Source of the DNA: Sabulibacter ruber
GTDB taxonomy: Bacteria; Bacteroidota; Bacteroidia; Cytophagales; Hymenobacteraceae
Reading direction: 5' to 3'
Assembly (NCBI RefSeq): GCF_017355955.1
Contig: NZ_JAFFID010000001.1
Span: 434,001-498,000, forward strand
DNA: 64,000 nucleotides
Below, piece by piece: positions 11,604-20,278 of this stretch. Both the position numbers and the translations under genes were made by a program. The notes under the pieces are model-generated. The model was not told the origin of the DNA. It did not search any database and saw nothing but the letters and a program-made list of their open reading frames with translations. The first letter of the stretch is position 1. Each line of letters opens with the position of its first letter.

Positions 11604-12707
11604 ATGGAGTTAAAACTACCATCCTATTTTAAATACACGGTGATTCTGCTGGGGCTCTTTCTGTTGCTCCATTTTCTGCAGACGTTCAGCCCGGTTCTGA
11701 TCCCCATCAGCTTTGCGGCGCTTTTTGCCCTGCTGCTCCTTCCCATGACCCGTTCCATGGAAAAACGCCTGCCTAGAGCGGTTTCCATTGTCATTTCCCT
11801 CATCATTGTGATCATTGTGTTAGGGCTGCTGATCTGGTTTCTGTCTTCCCAGATAGGAGGCTTTTCCTCTGAGCTCTCTGAAATCAACACCAAGCTTTCT
11901 GCCCTCATCGCTAAGTTTCAGGCCTTCTTGTATGAACGGTTTGGCATCAGGCCCACCAACAAAAGCGAATTCCTGCAACGTGCCCTGGGCAACGTTACCC
12001 AGACGGGAACCGCCTTTTTAGGCAGCACCATTTCCCTTACCACGGGTGCCTTGACCGTGATCTCTCTAATTCCCATCTACGTCTTCTGTATGCTGTACTA
12101 CCGCGACCACCTGCGGCAGTTCATGTTCCAGTTCATTACCAGAGACCGGAGAGAACCTTTGATGGAAACGGTAGACAACATTCAGCGCGTGGTGCAGGGA
12201 TACCTCTCCGGCTTGCTGATTGTGATCTTGGTAGTGGCCACGCTGAACTCCATCGGGCTTTTGATCATGGGCGTGGAGTATGCTATTTTCTTTGGGGTGC
12301 TGGCTTCCATCCTCACGGTGATTCCTTACATAGGGATTCTGATAGGAGCTTTGTTGCCTGCCTTGTTTGTGTTTGTGAATACCGGATCGCCGGCCCAGAT
12401 GCTCATAGTAGTGGGCATTTTTGCCTTTGTGCAGTTTCTGGAAGGGAACTTCATTACGCCGTACGTGGTGGGCTCTAAGGTAAGCATTAACCCCTTCGCG
12501 GCCATTCTGGCCTTGATTTTGGGCGGCGAGATTTGGGGTGCGCCGGGCATGATCCTTTCCATCCCCATCATCGCCATTCTCAAAGTCATCTTTGATGCCT
12601 ATGAACCGCTGCAGCCCTTCGGCTTCCTGTTGAACGACATCAACCAGGGACCACAGGAAAACAAGTTGCTGAAAAAGCTCAAGAACCGGAAAAACAAAGA
12701 TGGCTAA
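11604..12707 (+). CDS. AI-2E family transporter (PerM/YdiK-like membrane protein)
   Basis: A 367-residue inner-membrane protein of the AI-2E exporter/UPF0118 family. It starts with paired membrane helices (KYTVILLGLFLLLHF, PISFAALFALLLLPM), then an amphipathic region (residues about 85-150), and has a second set of helices (VISLIPIYVFCMLYY, GLLIVILVVATLNSIGLLIM, ASILTVIPYIGILIGALLP, FAAILALILGGEIWGAPGM). The signature ILTVIPYIG and GGEIWGxxGM segments are typical. The lysine-rich C-terminal tail (KKLKNRKNKDG) should be cytoplasmic. Substrate in this phylum is unknown; the AI-2 name comes from TqsA of E. coli and should not be over-read. Confidence 0.9.
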   Translation: MELKLPSYFKYTVILLGLFLLLHFLQTFSPVLIPISFAALFALLLLPMTRSMEKRLPRAVSIVISLIIVIIVLGLLIWFLSSQIGGFSSELSEINTKLSALIAKFQAFLYERFGIRPTNKSEFLQRALGNVTQTGTAFLGSTISLTTGALTVISLIPIYVFCMLYYRDHLRQFMFQFITRDRREPLMETVDNIQRVVQGYLSGLLIVILVVATLNSIGLLIMGVEYAIFFGVLASILTVIPYIGILIGALLPALFVFVNTGSPAQMLIVVGIFAFVQFLEGNFITPYVVGSKVSINPFAAILALILGGEIWGAPGMILSIPIIAILKVIFDAYEPLQPFGFLLNDINQGPQENKLLKKLKNRKNKDG

Positions 12708-12710
12708 TCT

Positions 12711-12746
12711 GTTTTGAAGCTGTTTTCAGTGAAACTGTCCCAAAAC
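12711..12746. repeat. 36-nt dispersed palindrome, copy 3
   Basis: Starts GTTTTGAAGCTG and ends TCCCAAAAC; it lies 3 bp after the stop codon of the permease gene. Confidence 0.75.
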
Positions 12747-12855
12747 GCTAACCTACTTAGTTTCTTAGCAGTATAGCAGGCTAGGTAAACAATTTGCTTA
12801 GCAAGCAGGTTACCTGTATGAACTCTTTTGTTTCACCTGTTTAGATAGCCAAACT

Positions 12856-13326
12856 ATGGAAAACAAGAATGAAAAAGTAATTGCGGTTTTAAATGACCTG
12901 GTAGAAACTGCCAAAGACGGACAGAAAGGCTTTGAAACGGCCGCGGGAGCCGTAGAAAACCCAGCCGTGAAAGCAGAGTTGCAGCGGTTTGCCCAACAAA
13001 GGGCGGGTTTCGTGAGTGAACTGGAAAGCACCGCTCACCAATACGGCGGCAGCACCGAGAACAAGACCACCGTGGAAGGCGCCGCCCTGCAAGCAGCCGG
13101 AGCCGTTCACCGCGGATGGATCAACCTGAAATCTGCCGTTGGTGCCAATGACAGCAAAGCCATTCTGGGCGAATGCGAGACCGGTGACGAGGCAGCCATC
13201 AAAGCCTATGACAACGCCCTGCAAACCGATGGATTGCCGGTAGAGTTGCTCACCGTCATTCAGAGACAGCGGCAGGATATACAGGCCGCCAAACAAACCG
13301 TTACTTCCCTGAAGGAAACCTTATAG
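12856..13326 (+). CDS. PA2169-type four-helix-bundle protein (DUF2383)
   Basis: A 156-residue cytoplasmic protein of the DUF2383/PA2169 ferritin-like family: four amphipathic helices (EKVIAVLNDLVETAKDGQKGFETAAGAV, AVKAELQRFAQQRAGFVSELE, HRGWINLKSAVGANDSKAILGECETGDEAAIKAYD, LLTVIQRQRQDIQAAKQTV). The conserved ECETGDEAAIKAYD segment is the family hallmark. In related bacteria members are stress-induced, but nothing in this sequence shows that directly. It stands alone, closed by a clear intrinsic terminator 18 bp downstream. Confidence 0.9.
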   Translation: MENKNEKVIAVLNDLVETAKDGQKGFETAAGAVENPAVKAELQRFAQQRAGFVSELESTAHQYGGSTENKTTVEGAALQAAGAVHRGWINLKSAVGANDSKAILGECETGDEAAIKAYDNALQTDGLPVELLTVIQRQRQDIQAAKQTVTSLKETL

Positions 13327-13344
13327 TTCTTCCCAACTCCTTTT

Positions 13345-13372
13345 AAAAGCAGCCTTTCCCGGCTGCTTTTTT
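13345..13372 (+). terminator. Intrinsic terminator after DUF2383 gene
   Basis: A perfect 10-bp stem AAAAGCAGCC / GGCTGCTTTT with a six-base loop, followed by T residues. Confidence 0.9.
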
Positions 13373-13474
13373 CATATTACAGCAAAACTATATAGAAGGA
13401 AGCCCAATGAAACGTTCTTGCCCTAAACTTGGTTCTTAGCATAGAAAGTACATCTTCCACTTTAACCTGAGCGC

Positions 13475-14902
13475 GTGTACGCAATTGTAGATATTGAAAC
13501 CACCGGAGGACAACCCGCCGAAGATCGGATCACGGAGATAGCGATTTTCATCCATGACGGAAACCAGGTGGTAGACCAGTTTCATAGCCTCATCAACCCG
13601 GGCCGACCTATTCCCTTTTTCATCTCGCAACTCACCGGTATCACCGATGACATGGTGAAGGACGCCCCTAAATTCCACGAGGTAGCCAAGCAGATTGTAC
13701 AGATCACCGAGGGGAACGTGTTTGTGGCTCACAACGTGCGCTTTGACTATTCCTTCCTCAAGAAAGAATTCGCCGATCTGGGCTTCACCTTCCAGCGGAA
13801 AACCCTGTGTACCGTGCGCCTCAGCCGGAAACTCATTCCGGGGCTTCCCTCCTACAGCTTGGGCAAACTCTGCAAAAGCATAGACATTCCCCTGCAGATG
13901 CGCCACCGCGCCATTGGCGATGCAGAGGCTACTACCATTCTGTTTGACCGTTTGCTTAAGCTGGATGCCAAGAAAGTGAACGATGACCAGGACGATAAAC
14001 TCCTGGAGCCGGCTTCTTCTATTTCCAAGGAGATCAAAACCTCTTTGCTGCCGCCCGCCATTTCCCGAGAAATGGTAGACGCCTTGCCCTTGGAGGCCGG
14101 GGTGTACTATTTCCATGATGAGCACGGCGAGATCATTTACGTGGGTAAAAGCAAGAGCATCCGCAAGCGGATCATCCAACACTTCAATATTGATTTCAAG
14201 AGCAAGAAGTCTATTGAGTTCAAGAACCGGATTGCCAGCATCACCTATGAACGCACCGGGAGCGAACTGGTGGCTTTGCTGTTTGAGTCAGATGAGATCA
14301 AAAAGCGCAAACCCTTCTACAACCGGGCGCAGCGCCGCAGTGTCTACCATTCCGGCATCTATTCTTACTATGACCAGGACGGTTACCTGCGACTGACGTT
14401 CCAGAAATCCAAGACGGAGGTGCCGCCACTCCTCACCATGTCCAACCAATTTCAGGCCAAGAACTTCCTGTATAGCCGCGTGGCCAAGTACAACCTGTGC
14501 CAGAAACTGTGCGATCTCTACAAAACCAACGGACCATGTTTCGATTACCAGGTGCACCAGTGCAAAGGTGCCTGCGTGGGCAAAGAGTCTCCCGAGGAGT
14601 ACAACCAACGTGTGGTAGAAGCCCTAGATGCGTTCAGATATGACCATGACAGCTTTGTGGTGGTGGGCAAAGGACGCCATGCCGAGGAAAAATCGGTGGT
14701 GGTGGTAGACAACGGAAGGTACCTGGGCTTCGGGTATTTTGACGAGTCTTTCAGTGCCTCTTCCTTAGAAGACTTTAAGAGTGTCATCAAGTACTACAAT
14801 GACAACAAAGACACCCAGCAGATCATAAGAGGGTACCTGCGCACCAAACACCAGGACAAAGTCTTAGTCTTTGACACAGACCAGTCTGTGACTTCATTTT
14901 AA
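13475..14902 (+). CDS. DnaQ-type exonuclease fused to GIY-YIG (UvrC/Cho-like) nuclease
   Basis: Two nuclease domains in one 475-residue chain, likely a DNA repair enzyme. Residues about 1-175 form a DEDDh 3'-5' exonuclease: VDIETTGG (ExoI), HNVRFDYSFL (ExoII) and HRAIGDAEAT (ExoIII). Residues about 200-285 form a GIY-YIG endonuclease starting EAGVYYFHDEHGEIIYVGKSKSIRKRI. The C-terminal third contains a UvrC-like cysteine cluster (CQKLCDLYKTNGPCFDYQ, HQCKGACVG). This order resembles the DnaQ-Cho fusions known in other bacteria, where UvrC-like incision is predicted. It starts with GTG at 13475; no ATG lies before the ExoI motif, which is only four residues in. The stop lies inside a dispersed palindrome. 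Confidence 0.92.
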   Translation: MYAIVDIETTGGQPAEDRITEIAIFIHDGNQVVDQFHSLINPGRPIPFFISQLTGITDDMVKDAPKFHEVAKQIVQITEGNVFVAHNVRFDYSFLKKEFADLGFTFQRKTLCTVRLSRKLIPGLPSYSLGKLCKSIDIPLQMRHRAIGDAEATTILFDRLLKLDAKKVNDDQDDKLLEPASSISKEIKTSLLPPAISREMVDALPLEAGVYYFHDEHGEIIYVGKSKSIRKRIIQHFNIDFKSKKSIEFKNRIASITYERTGSELVALLFESDEIKKRKPFYNRAQRRSVYHSGIYSYYDQDGYLRLTFQKSKTEVPPLLTMSNQFQAKNFLYSRVAKYNLCQKLCDLYKTNGPCFDYQVHQCKGACVGKESPEEYNQRVVEALDAFRYDHDSFVVVGKGRHAEEKSVVVVDNGRYLGFGYFDESFSASSLEDFKSVIKYYNDNKDTQQIIRGYLRTKHQDKVLVFDTDQSVTSF

Positions 14903-14931
14903 GCCTGTTTCTAAGAAATAAGGCTTAAAAT
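14896..14931. repeat. 36-nt dispersed palindrome, copy 4
   Basis: Nearly perfect: arms ATTTTAAGCCT and AGGCTTAAAAT. It spans the stop codon of the exonuclease fusion gene and ends 8 bp before the convergent gene's stop, so it could terminate both. Confidence 0.8.
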
Positions 14932-14938
14932 GAATCTT

Positions 14939-16528
14939 TTACTCTAACCGGTGCCTCAATAACCAACCTGCCCCGTCAAACTCCTGGGCAGCGGGTTTGT
15001 GCTTCTTGACCTTTATTTGCTTGTGCTTAGGGTAAGAGTTCCCGTCTTCTTCATCCAGTACCAGTAACTTTTTGCCAGTTAGTTGGGCAGCAGGATCCGT
15101 TTCTAGTTGATCGGTGCCCTGCCCTCCGTAGTAACTAAGCTTTATTCTGTTTCTGCCTTTTCCCTGCAGCCGAAAAGTATCATCCGCCCCCAGGCCATAA
15201 AATGCTATGCTCCTGGTTTCTGCCGGATTAAAAACCTTCTGCCGCACTAATTTCTTCTCCTGATGGATGGAAGACCAGTGCTGCACCGTAAGGCTTCCGT
15301 CCTCCTGAAACTGCAGCACAAAGGAGTCTTCTGCATTGGTGCCGGGCAAGAGTACCTCCCGGTTGATGTGCCGGTAAAAGGCCTGGGCTGCAGAAGGTAA
15401 ATCAGTACGGCGGCTCTTCAGCTTGGTCGCGAACTCGTGGGCACTCAAATCCCTGATCTGGCTAGGCCAACGCTGCAAAGCTTTTTCAATGACTTCATCG
15501 GTTAGCTGTTGCTGCAGTTCCTGGGCGGCGGTTATGAATTCTTCTTTAGGCAGATAGGCAAGCAGGTAAGCATCCATCTGGTAAGAGCTCTTGATCAGGC
15601 CTTTCACGTTTTTGCCTACTATGGTTTTATCAAAACTTTGGTAATTTGGCTTAAAAACGCTGACCAGCTTGGTCAATACCCCATCGTTGAACTTAAAAAA
15701 GGCATGGTCGCGGTCACGTGGAATGGGTTCATAGGTGATAGCTTCCCCTTCCTGCTTCTCTCCCCAGCGCCATTGGTCTTCTCTCCTGCTCCAATCGCTG
15801 AGCCACATATCAAATAACCTTGACCGGAGATACCTTCTGGCATCTACCTGGTGCAAGGGACTAGTCAGCAACTCTTCAAAGGCTTTCTTTGAACTGACAA
15901 TCTGCTGGGGCTTCCCAAAGCTGGCAAGGTGTTTCCATTCAGAGCCCTCCGGCCTTTCTTCCAGTAAAGCCAGCATATGGGCAAACTCTTGCCGGAATTC
16001 ACCTAAGGCTGGGTCATCGGCAATGTATACTAGGGTAGGATTGGTGTGGTAAACGCCTGCCGCACTGGCCAACGTGGAAACTATAAAAGCCCCGTAGGGA
16101 TGAATGACGCTGGTTTGGTCGCGCATGAGCTTGGCCACAAACGTTTTCCGGAGGCTCTTAGGCAGTGCACCGGATGGATCCTTATCGATGGACCGCAGCA
16201 CGTACTCCCTCCCGGCCTTGTCTACCAACCGTAGGTTCCTGGTCTGGAAACTACCGCCCTGTTTTACCGGGGTTACTCCTCCTTTGAATTGGCTTATCCA
16301 AAGGAGAGGCACTTCTACCGGCTCTGCCCATACGTTTCGGTAATGTTTGCCCCACCAGAACCTATGAAAGCCGCTCCGGAGGTAATGTTTACCGGCCGCA
16401 AGCATGATGGTGGAATCCTTATGCTGGGCGAACACACCAGAGGGCAGAAAGAGGAAAACCAATAGGAGGAGCAGCAAGCCGCCGGTACCACATCGGCTGG
16501 TTCTGAAAAGGGAAGACAAGGGAATCAT
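14939..16528 (-). CDS. Secreted protein with degenerate kinase-like motifs (paralogue 1)
   Basis: A 529-residue exported protein with an N-terminal hydrophobic signal (LLLLLLVFLFLPSGVFAQ). It is clearly homologous along its length to the divergent neighbour at 16675. Shared landmarks, with residues here: GGSFQTRNLRL (91), YVLRSIDKDP (109), RDQTSVIHPYGA (136), LFDMWLSDWSRREDQWRW (238), PIPRDRDHAFFKF (269), then a beta-rich tail (YGLGADDTFRLQGKGRNRIKLSYYGG). The region also occurs in Bacteroidota phosphatase-BamA-like fusion proteins; I know no proven function. The layout (glycine-rich turn, basic strand, a DxDRH-like loop, then DxD) recalls secreted kinase folds such as Fam20C, which is my inference. 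Here that loop reads DWSRR, so D and H are lost; activity would be doubtful. Confidence 0.75.
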   Translation of the reverse strand: MIPLSSLFRTSRCGTGGLLLLLLVFLFLPSGVFAQHKDSTIMLAAGKHYLRSGFHRFWWGKHYRNVWAEPVEVPLLWISQFKGGVTPVKQGGSFQTRNLRLVDKAGREYVLRSIDKDPSGALPKSLRKTFVAKLMRDQTSVIHPYGAFIVSTLASAAGVYHTNPTLVYIADDPALGEFRQEFAHMLALLEERPEGSEWKHLASFGKPQQIVSSKKAFEELLTSPLHQVDARRYLRSRLFDMWLSDWSRREDQWRWGEKQEGEAITYEPIPRDRDHAFFKFNDGVLTKLVSVFKPNYQSFDKTIVGKNVKGLIKSSYQMDAYLLAYLPKEEFITAAQELQQQLTDEVIEKALQRWPSQIRDLSAHEFATKLKSRRTDLPSAAQAFYRHINREVLLPGTNAEDSFVLQFQEDGSLTVQHWSSIHQEKKLVRQKVFNPAETRSIAFYGLGADDTFRLQGKGRNRIKLSYYGGQGTDQLETDPAAQLTGKKLLVLDEEDGNSYPKHKQIKVKKHKPAAQEFDGAGWLLRHRLE

Positions 16529-16674
16529 AGGTGCGTGTTTATACCTATAATGCCTCTGCTATGTTCGGTTCAGGCGAATTCTCTAACTGTATTTTGTTGG
16601 TAAGAAGCCCCTTGAAAACTTAGGCATAACCTTTGTAGCTCTCTTTCTGTATGGCAAAATATTAATATTTAAAC

Positions 16675-18267
16675 ATGCGGAAATTACTGACCTATACTCT
16701 AGCCTCTCTCCTTGTAAGCTACGGCTGTGCCCGTAAAGATTATTTCCAATCTTCGGCCCTAGTGGGGCCCATTTCCCAGGACCGCAACGCTAAATGGGAC
16801 TCGGCCACCGTGGTGGCGGGCAAGCATTACGAAAGAGGCTTTCTGCATAGGTTGGTTTGGGGAACCCATTACCGTAAAGTGTGGGCGCAGCAGGTAACGT
16901 TGCCGGTGCTGGATATCCGGAAAATGCACGGGGGCTTGTCGCCCGAGAAGTTGGGAGGAGGCTTTCAGACCACCAGCCTTACCCTGCAAAACGAAGCCGG
17001 AAAGCAATACGCCCTCCGGTCCGTTGACAAAGACCCGAAGGACATTCTGCCGAAAGGCCTGCGAAAAACGTTCCTAGTGAATCTGCTCAGGGACCAGACT
17101 TCCGCCGCCCATCCTTACGGGGCGGCCGTGGTTTCCCATTTGGCAGGCGGAGCCCGCATCCCCCACAGCCATCCGCGGTATGTGTACGTGCCCAAAGACG
17201 AGGAAGGCCTGGGCAAAAACTCTTCTGAGTTCCAGGACAAAGTGTTTCTGCTGGAAGAGAAATACGAAGGCAAAGAAGCCATTACCAGTTACCTGGGCGA
17301 AGCCAAAGACCTGGTTGATTCCAAGGAGTTTTTGGAAAAAAGGTTCAAAGAACACTCCCACTTGCCAGACCAGTTAACCTTCGCGAAGGCAAGGTTGTTT
17401 GATGTTCTCATTGGCGATTGGGACCGCCACGAAGGCCAGTGGCAATGGGCCGTGTATGACACCAGCCACGTAACCACCTACACCCCCGTACCCAAAGACC
17501 GCGACCAGGCATTCTTCAAGTTTGACGATGGGCTGGTGCCTTGGCTTTTCAGCCGAAGCTGGGCTCCACTTAAGAAAATGAAAACTTTCCACTCGCAGGT
17601 TGCTTCTCCCAAGGGCTATTTACACAATGCAAAGTTTATTGACGAGCGCTGCCTTAATGAAGTAACCCGGGAACAATGGCAGCAACTGGCCTATCAGCTT
17701 CAAACCCAGCTCACCGATAGTGTGTTGGCTGCCTCGGTGTCTGCCTTACCCAAGGAAGCCTACGCCCTAACCGGAGAAACCATCCTGCAAAAGCTAAAAT
17801 CAAGACGCGCCCAGCTGCCTCAGTTTGCAGATAAAATGTATAAACTACTCTCAAAACAGGTGTTGGTGGCCGGCACAGATGAAAAGGAGAAGTTCATTGT
17901 AGAGCGCCTGGACAATGGCGATACCCGCGTTTTAGTGTCTCAGATGGCCAGCAAAGACAAAGAGGCACCTACCCTGGTGTATGACCGCATCTTCAAGAAA
18001 AAGGACACAAAAGCCATCTCCCTGTATGGCCTAGCCGATGAAGACAACTTCATTCTGGTGGGTAATGGTAAAAGAGGAATCAAGGTAAACGTGTACGGTG
18101 GCGAAGGAGAGGATGAAGTGAAAGACAACTCCTTTGTACGCGGTTGGGGCCGTAAAACCCGCGTCTATGACACCAAACAAGGCATTGAAGTAGAGAAAGG
18201 GAAAGAAACCCGCTTAAAGAAAAGCCGCAGCGTAGAAGTGCACGCCTTTGACCGGGAAGGGCTTTGA
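16675..18267 (+). CDS. Lipoprotein with kinase-like motifs (paralogue 2)
   Basis: A 530-residue predicted lipoprotein (MRKLLTYTLASLLVSYGCAR, cysteine 18). It is a full-length paralogue of the divergent gene at 14939. It has LGGGFQTTSLTL (about 93), YALRSVDKDP (112), RDQTSAAHPYGAAVV (139), LLEEKYEG (192), LFDVLIGDWDRHEGQWQW (241) and PVPKDRDQAFFKFDDG (271), and a beta-rich C-terminal part (YGLADEDNFILVG, VYGGEGEDEV). The intact GDWDRH followed about 25 residues later by DRDxAF resembles a catalytic loop plus metal-binding DxD of PI3K/HipA/Fam20C-like folds. That is inference; a structural comparison is required. The two genes share a 146-bp divergent promoter region. Confidence 0.78.
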   Translation: MRKLLTYTLASLLVSYGCARKDYFQSSALVGPISQDRNAKWDSATVVAGKHYERGFLHRLVWGTHYRKVWAQQVTLPVLDIRKMHGGLSPEKLGGGFQTTSLTLQNEAGKQYALRSVDKDPKDILPKGLRKTFLVNLLRDQTSAAHPYGAAVVSHLAGGARIPHSHPRYVYVPKDEEGLGKNSSEFQDKVFLLEEKYEGKEAITSYLGEAKDLVDSKEFLEKRFKEHSHLPDQLTFAKARLFDVLIGDWDRHEGQWQWAVYDTSHVTTYTPVPKDRDQAFFKFDDGLVPWLFSRSWAPLKKMKTFHSQVASPKGYLHNAKFIDERCLNEVTREQWQQLAYQLQTQLTDSVLAASVSALPKEAYALTGETILQKLKSRRAQLPQFADKMYKLLSKQVLVAGTDEKEKFIVERLDNGDTRVLVSQMASKDKEAPTLVYDRIFKKKDTKAISLYGLADEDNFILVGNGKRGIKVNVYGGEGEDEVKDNSFVRGWGRKTRVYDTKQGIEVEKGKETRLKKSRSVEVHAFDREGL

Positions 18268-18361
18268 TTTAATGAGAGATTGAGTGATTGAGAGAATGGG
18301 TGAATGAAAAGTGATGAAGGTGATGTGGTAGACATAAGGCTTGGCTTCTTCTTAGCAACAT

Positions 18362-18396
18362 GTTTTTGCTTCTATTCCCGAAAACATGGCTAAAAC
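18362..18396. repeat. Dispersed palindrome, 35-nt copy
   Basis: Starts GTTTTTGCTTC and ends GGCTAAAAC. It lies between the convergent kinase-like lipoprotein gene and the acetyltransferase gene. Confidence 0.6.
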
Positions 18397-18460
18397 CTTT
18401 ATTATTAGGCTCAGCAAAAAAGCCATTCCTTCAATCTTTCAATCACTCCTTCGTTCAATA

Positions 18461-18964
18461 TTAAACCTCAAGCTTCCACCAGATATTGTCTCTTCCCTGG
18501 CAGTCGCGGGTGAAGAGGTTACGTTCCAGTACTTTTTCAGAGGCTTGGTTTCCTTTCTCAGTCTCGGCTAGTAAAGTGGTGATGTCGTCTCTTTTGCGGC
18601 TCCAGTTTACCAAACCGGCCACCGCTTCAGACATGATGCCCATCTGCTGGTATTCAGAATACGTGCCGTACCCAATTTCCACTTCCCCTTCGTCGGGTTC
18701 CCCTTTGAAGCAAATGTCCCCGGCCAGGGTTTGCTTTTCTTTCAAGACTATAGCCCAAAGGGTATAGAAATAATACTGCTCTTTATGGAGGGGCACCAGT
18801 TTCAGGAAGTAGTTCTCCAGGGCATCGGCCAGGTCAGGCCCAATGTCTTTGGGGGTATGCTTCAACCCCAGCTCTCTTTCCAGGGATCCGTCATTGGCTA
18901 CGTACAGCCTTAACTGCTCCTCAGAAAGCGGTTTAATCAAAAGTCTTTTGGTTTCAATGAACAT
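18461..18964 (-). CDS. GNAT family N-acetyltransferase
   Basis: A 167-residue GCN5-type acetyltransferase of the RimJ-like class. It begins MFIETKRLLIKPLSEEQLRLY, which is the usual ETxRLxLRPL start of these enzymes, and has the acetyl-CoA region EVEIGYGTYSEYQQMGIMSEAVAGLVNW and TLLAETEKGNQASEKVLERN. I chose the ATG at 18964 because a GGAG Shine-Dalgarno sequence lies at about 18968-18971; the TTG at 18973 would lie upstream of it. The usual Q/RxxGxG/A loop is YQQMGIMS here. Substrate is unknown. It follows the topoisomerase IB gene on the same strand with 54 bp between. Confidence 0.9.
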   Translation of the reverse strand: MFIETKRLLIKPLSEEQLRLYVANDGSLERELGLKHTPKDIGPDLADALENYFLKLVPLHKEQYYFYTLWAIVLKEKQTLAGDICFKGEPDEGEVEIGYGTYSEYQQMGIMSEAVAGLVNWSRKRDDITTLLAETEKGNQASEKVLERNLFTRDCQGRDNIWWKLEV

Positions 18965-19018
18965 AAGCTCCAATGCTTTTGAAACCGAAATATATTCAAA
19001 TAATTGGTTTATAGAACC

Positions 19019-20086
19019 TTACTTCAGGTCTTTTAACATTCTTATTACGAATTCCTCGGTTCTGGAAAGGTGCGGGTTCTCCTTGCGGGACTTGGCGTTG
19101 TGTTTCCGAAGATAGTCAATGAGCTTGTCCTGCTTGAACAGGTTCACTATTTCCGGGTGGATGTAGTATTTGCTGCACACGGTGGGAGTGTTTCCCAGCT
19201 CCTTCGCCACCATTTTAGCCGCCTCCTTCACTGACTTTTCTTTCTCAATGTCGGGGTTTTCGTCCAGCAGTTGTTCCAGGCACTGCACCATTAGAACCGT
19301 GCCTCCCCAGGTCCTGAAATCTTTGGCGGTAAACTCCTCCGGGCTGAGGCTACGCAGGTATTCATTCACGTCACCAGATTCAATGGGCTGGCGGTTACCG
19401 TCTTCATCATAGTACTGGAAAAGGTCGTATCCCGGAATGTCCTGGCACTGCTTCACCAGCCGGGCCAGTCTACGGTCTCTGATACTTATCTCGTGCTTCA
19501 CTCCTTTTTTGCCCACAAACTCCAACCGCAGATGGTCGCCTTCCACTTTCACGTGGCGGTCACGCAAAGTGGTGAGCCCATAGGATTTGTTTTCCTTGGC
19601 GTAGGCCTTGTTCCCGATCCGGATGAAGGAGTTGTCCAGCAACTCCACCACAACGGCCAGAATCTTCCGTTTCTCCAGTTTGCGTAACTTCAGATCCTTC
19701 TCCACCTGTTTTCTGATGCCGGGCAAAGCCTTCCCAAAGGCCAGCATCCGGCCGAATTTATTCAGACTGCGCGCTTCCTTCCAGAGCGGATGGTACACGT
19801 ACTGCTTGCGGCCTTTTTCATCTCGCCCGGTGGCCTGAATGTGCCCGTTAGCCGATGGCGAAATCCAGACATCAGTCCAGGCCGGCGGAATCACCAGCTT
19901 TTTGATGCGCTCCAGCGTTTTCTCATCGGTTAGGGGTTCACCTTTAGCCGTGAAATACTCTAACTCTTTCTCTTTCTGCCGCCTTGTAATGCCCGGCTTG
20001 GTATCTGGGAAGTAGCGAAGACCTGCCTGTTGAGCGGAAGCGGCAACATCTGCGTATAATGCATGAGGTGATAATTGTTCTGCCAT
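19019..20086 (-). CDS. DNA topoisomerase IB (poxvirus-type)
   Basis: Relaxes supercoils by a 3'-phosphotyrosine intermediate without ATP. The 355-residue protein has the N-terminal TopIB beta domain (GLRYFPDTKPGITRRQ, IPPAWTDVWISPSANGHIQATGRDEKGRKQYVYHPLW), typical of the bacterial/poxviral class. Catalytic candidates are in VVELLDNSFIRIGN, SYGLTTLRDRHVKV, KDFRTWGGTVL (second arginine and histidine-position segment) and the tyrosine in VCSKYYIHPEIV near the C-terminus. Length is normal for bacterial TopIB. Start MAEQLSPHALYADVAASAQQ at 20086 is an ATG. It may be expressed with the downstream acetyltransferase gene. Confidence 0.95.
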   Translation of the reverse strand: MAEQLSPHALYADVAASAQQAGLRYFPDTKPGITRRQKEKELEYFTAKGEPLTDEKTLERIKKLVIPPAWTDVWISPSANGHIQATGRDEKGRKQYVYHPLWKEARSLNKFGRMLAFGKALPGIRKQVEKDLKLRKLEKRKILAVVVELLDNSFIRIGNKAYAKENKSYGLTTLRDRHVKVEGDHLRLEFVGKKGVKHEISIRDRRLARLVKQCQDIPGYDLFQYYDEDGNRQPIESGDVNEYLRSLSPEEFTAKDFRTWGGTVLMVQCLEQLLDENPDIEKEKSVKEAAKMVAKELGNTPTVCSKYYIHPEIVNLFKQDKLIDYLRKHNAKSRKENPHLSRTEEFVIRMLKDLK

Positions 20087-20148
20087 GCCTGTGGAGTAAA
20101 GGATTTTTTACTCCTTTACCCTCACCCGCGCAGAAAGGTTGTGCAGCC

Positions 20149-20184
20149 GTTTTTGGGGTGATTTTTCAGAAAGTAGGCCAAATC
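20149..20184. repeat. 36-nt dispersed palindrome, divergent copy
   Basis: Starts GTTTTTGGGGTG and ends GGCCAAATC. Unlike most copies it lies between divergent start codons (topoisomerase IB and M48 protease). Confidence 0.45.
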
Positions 20185-20278
20185 AAAAATGCGGCAACTT
20201 TACTTAGGCAGGAAGATTTCTCCTTCTGTTGTTATTTTACCTGAGTTCACGTACAAGGCATAACTTAAGATAAATTGT

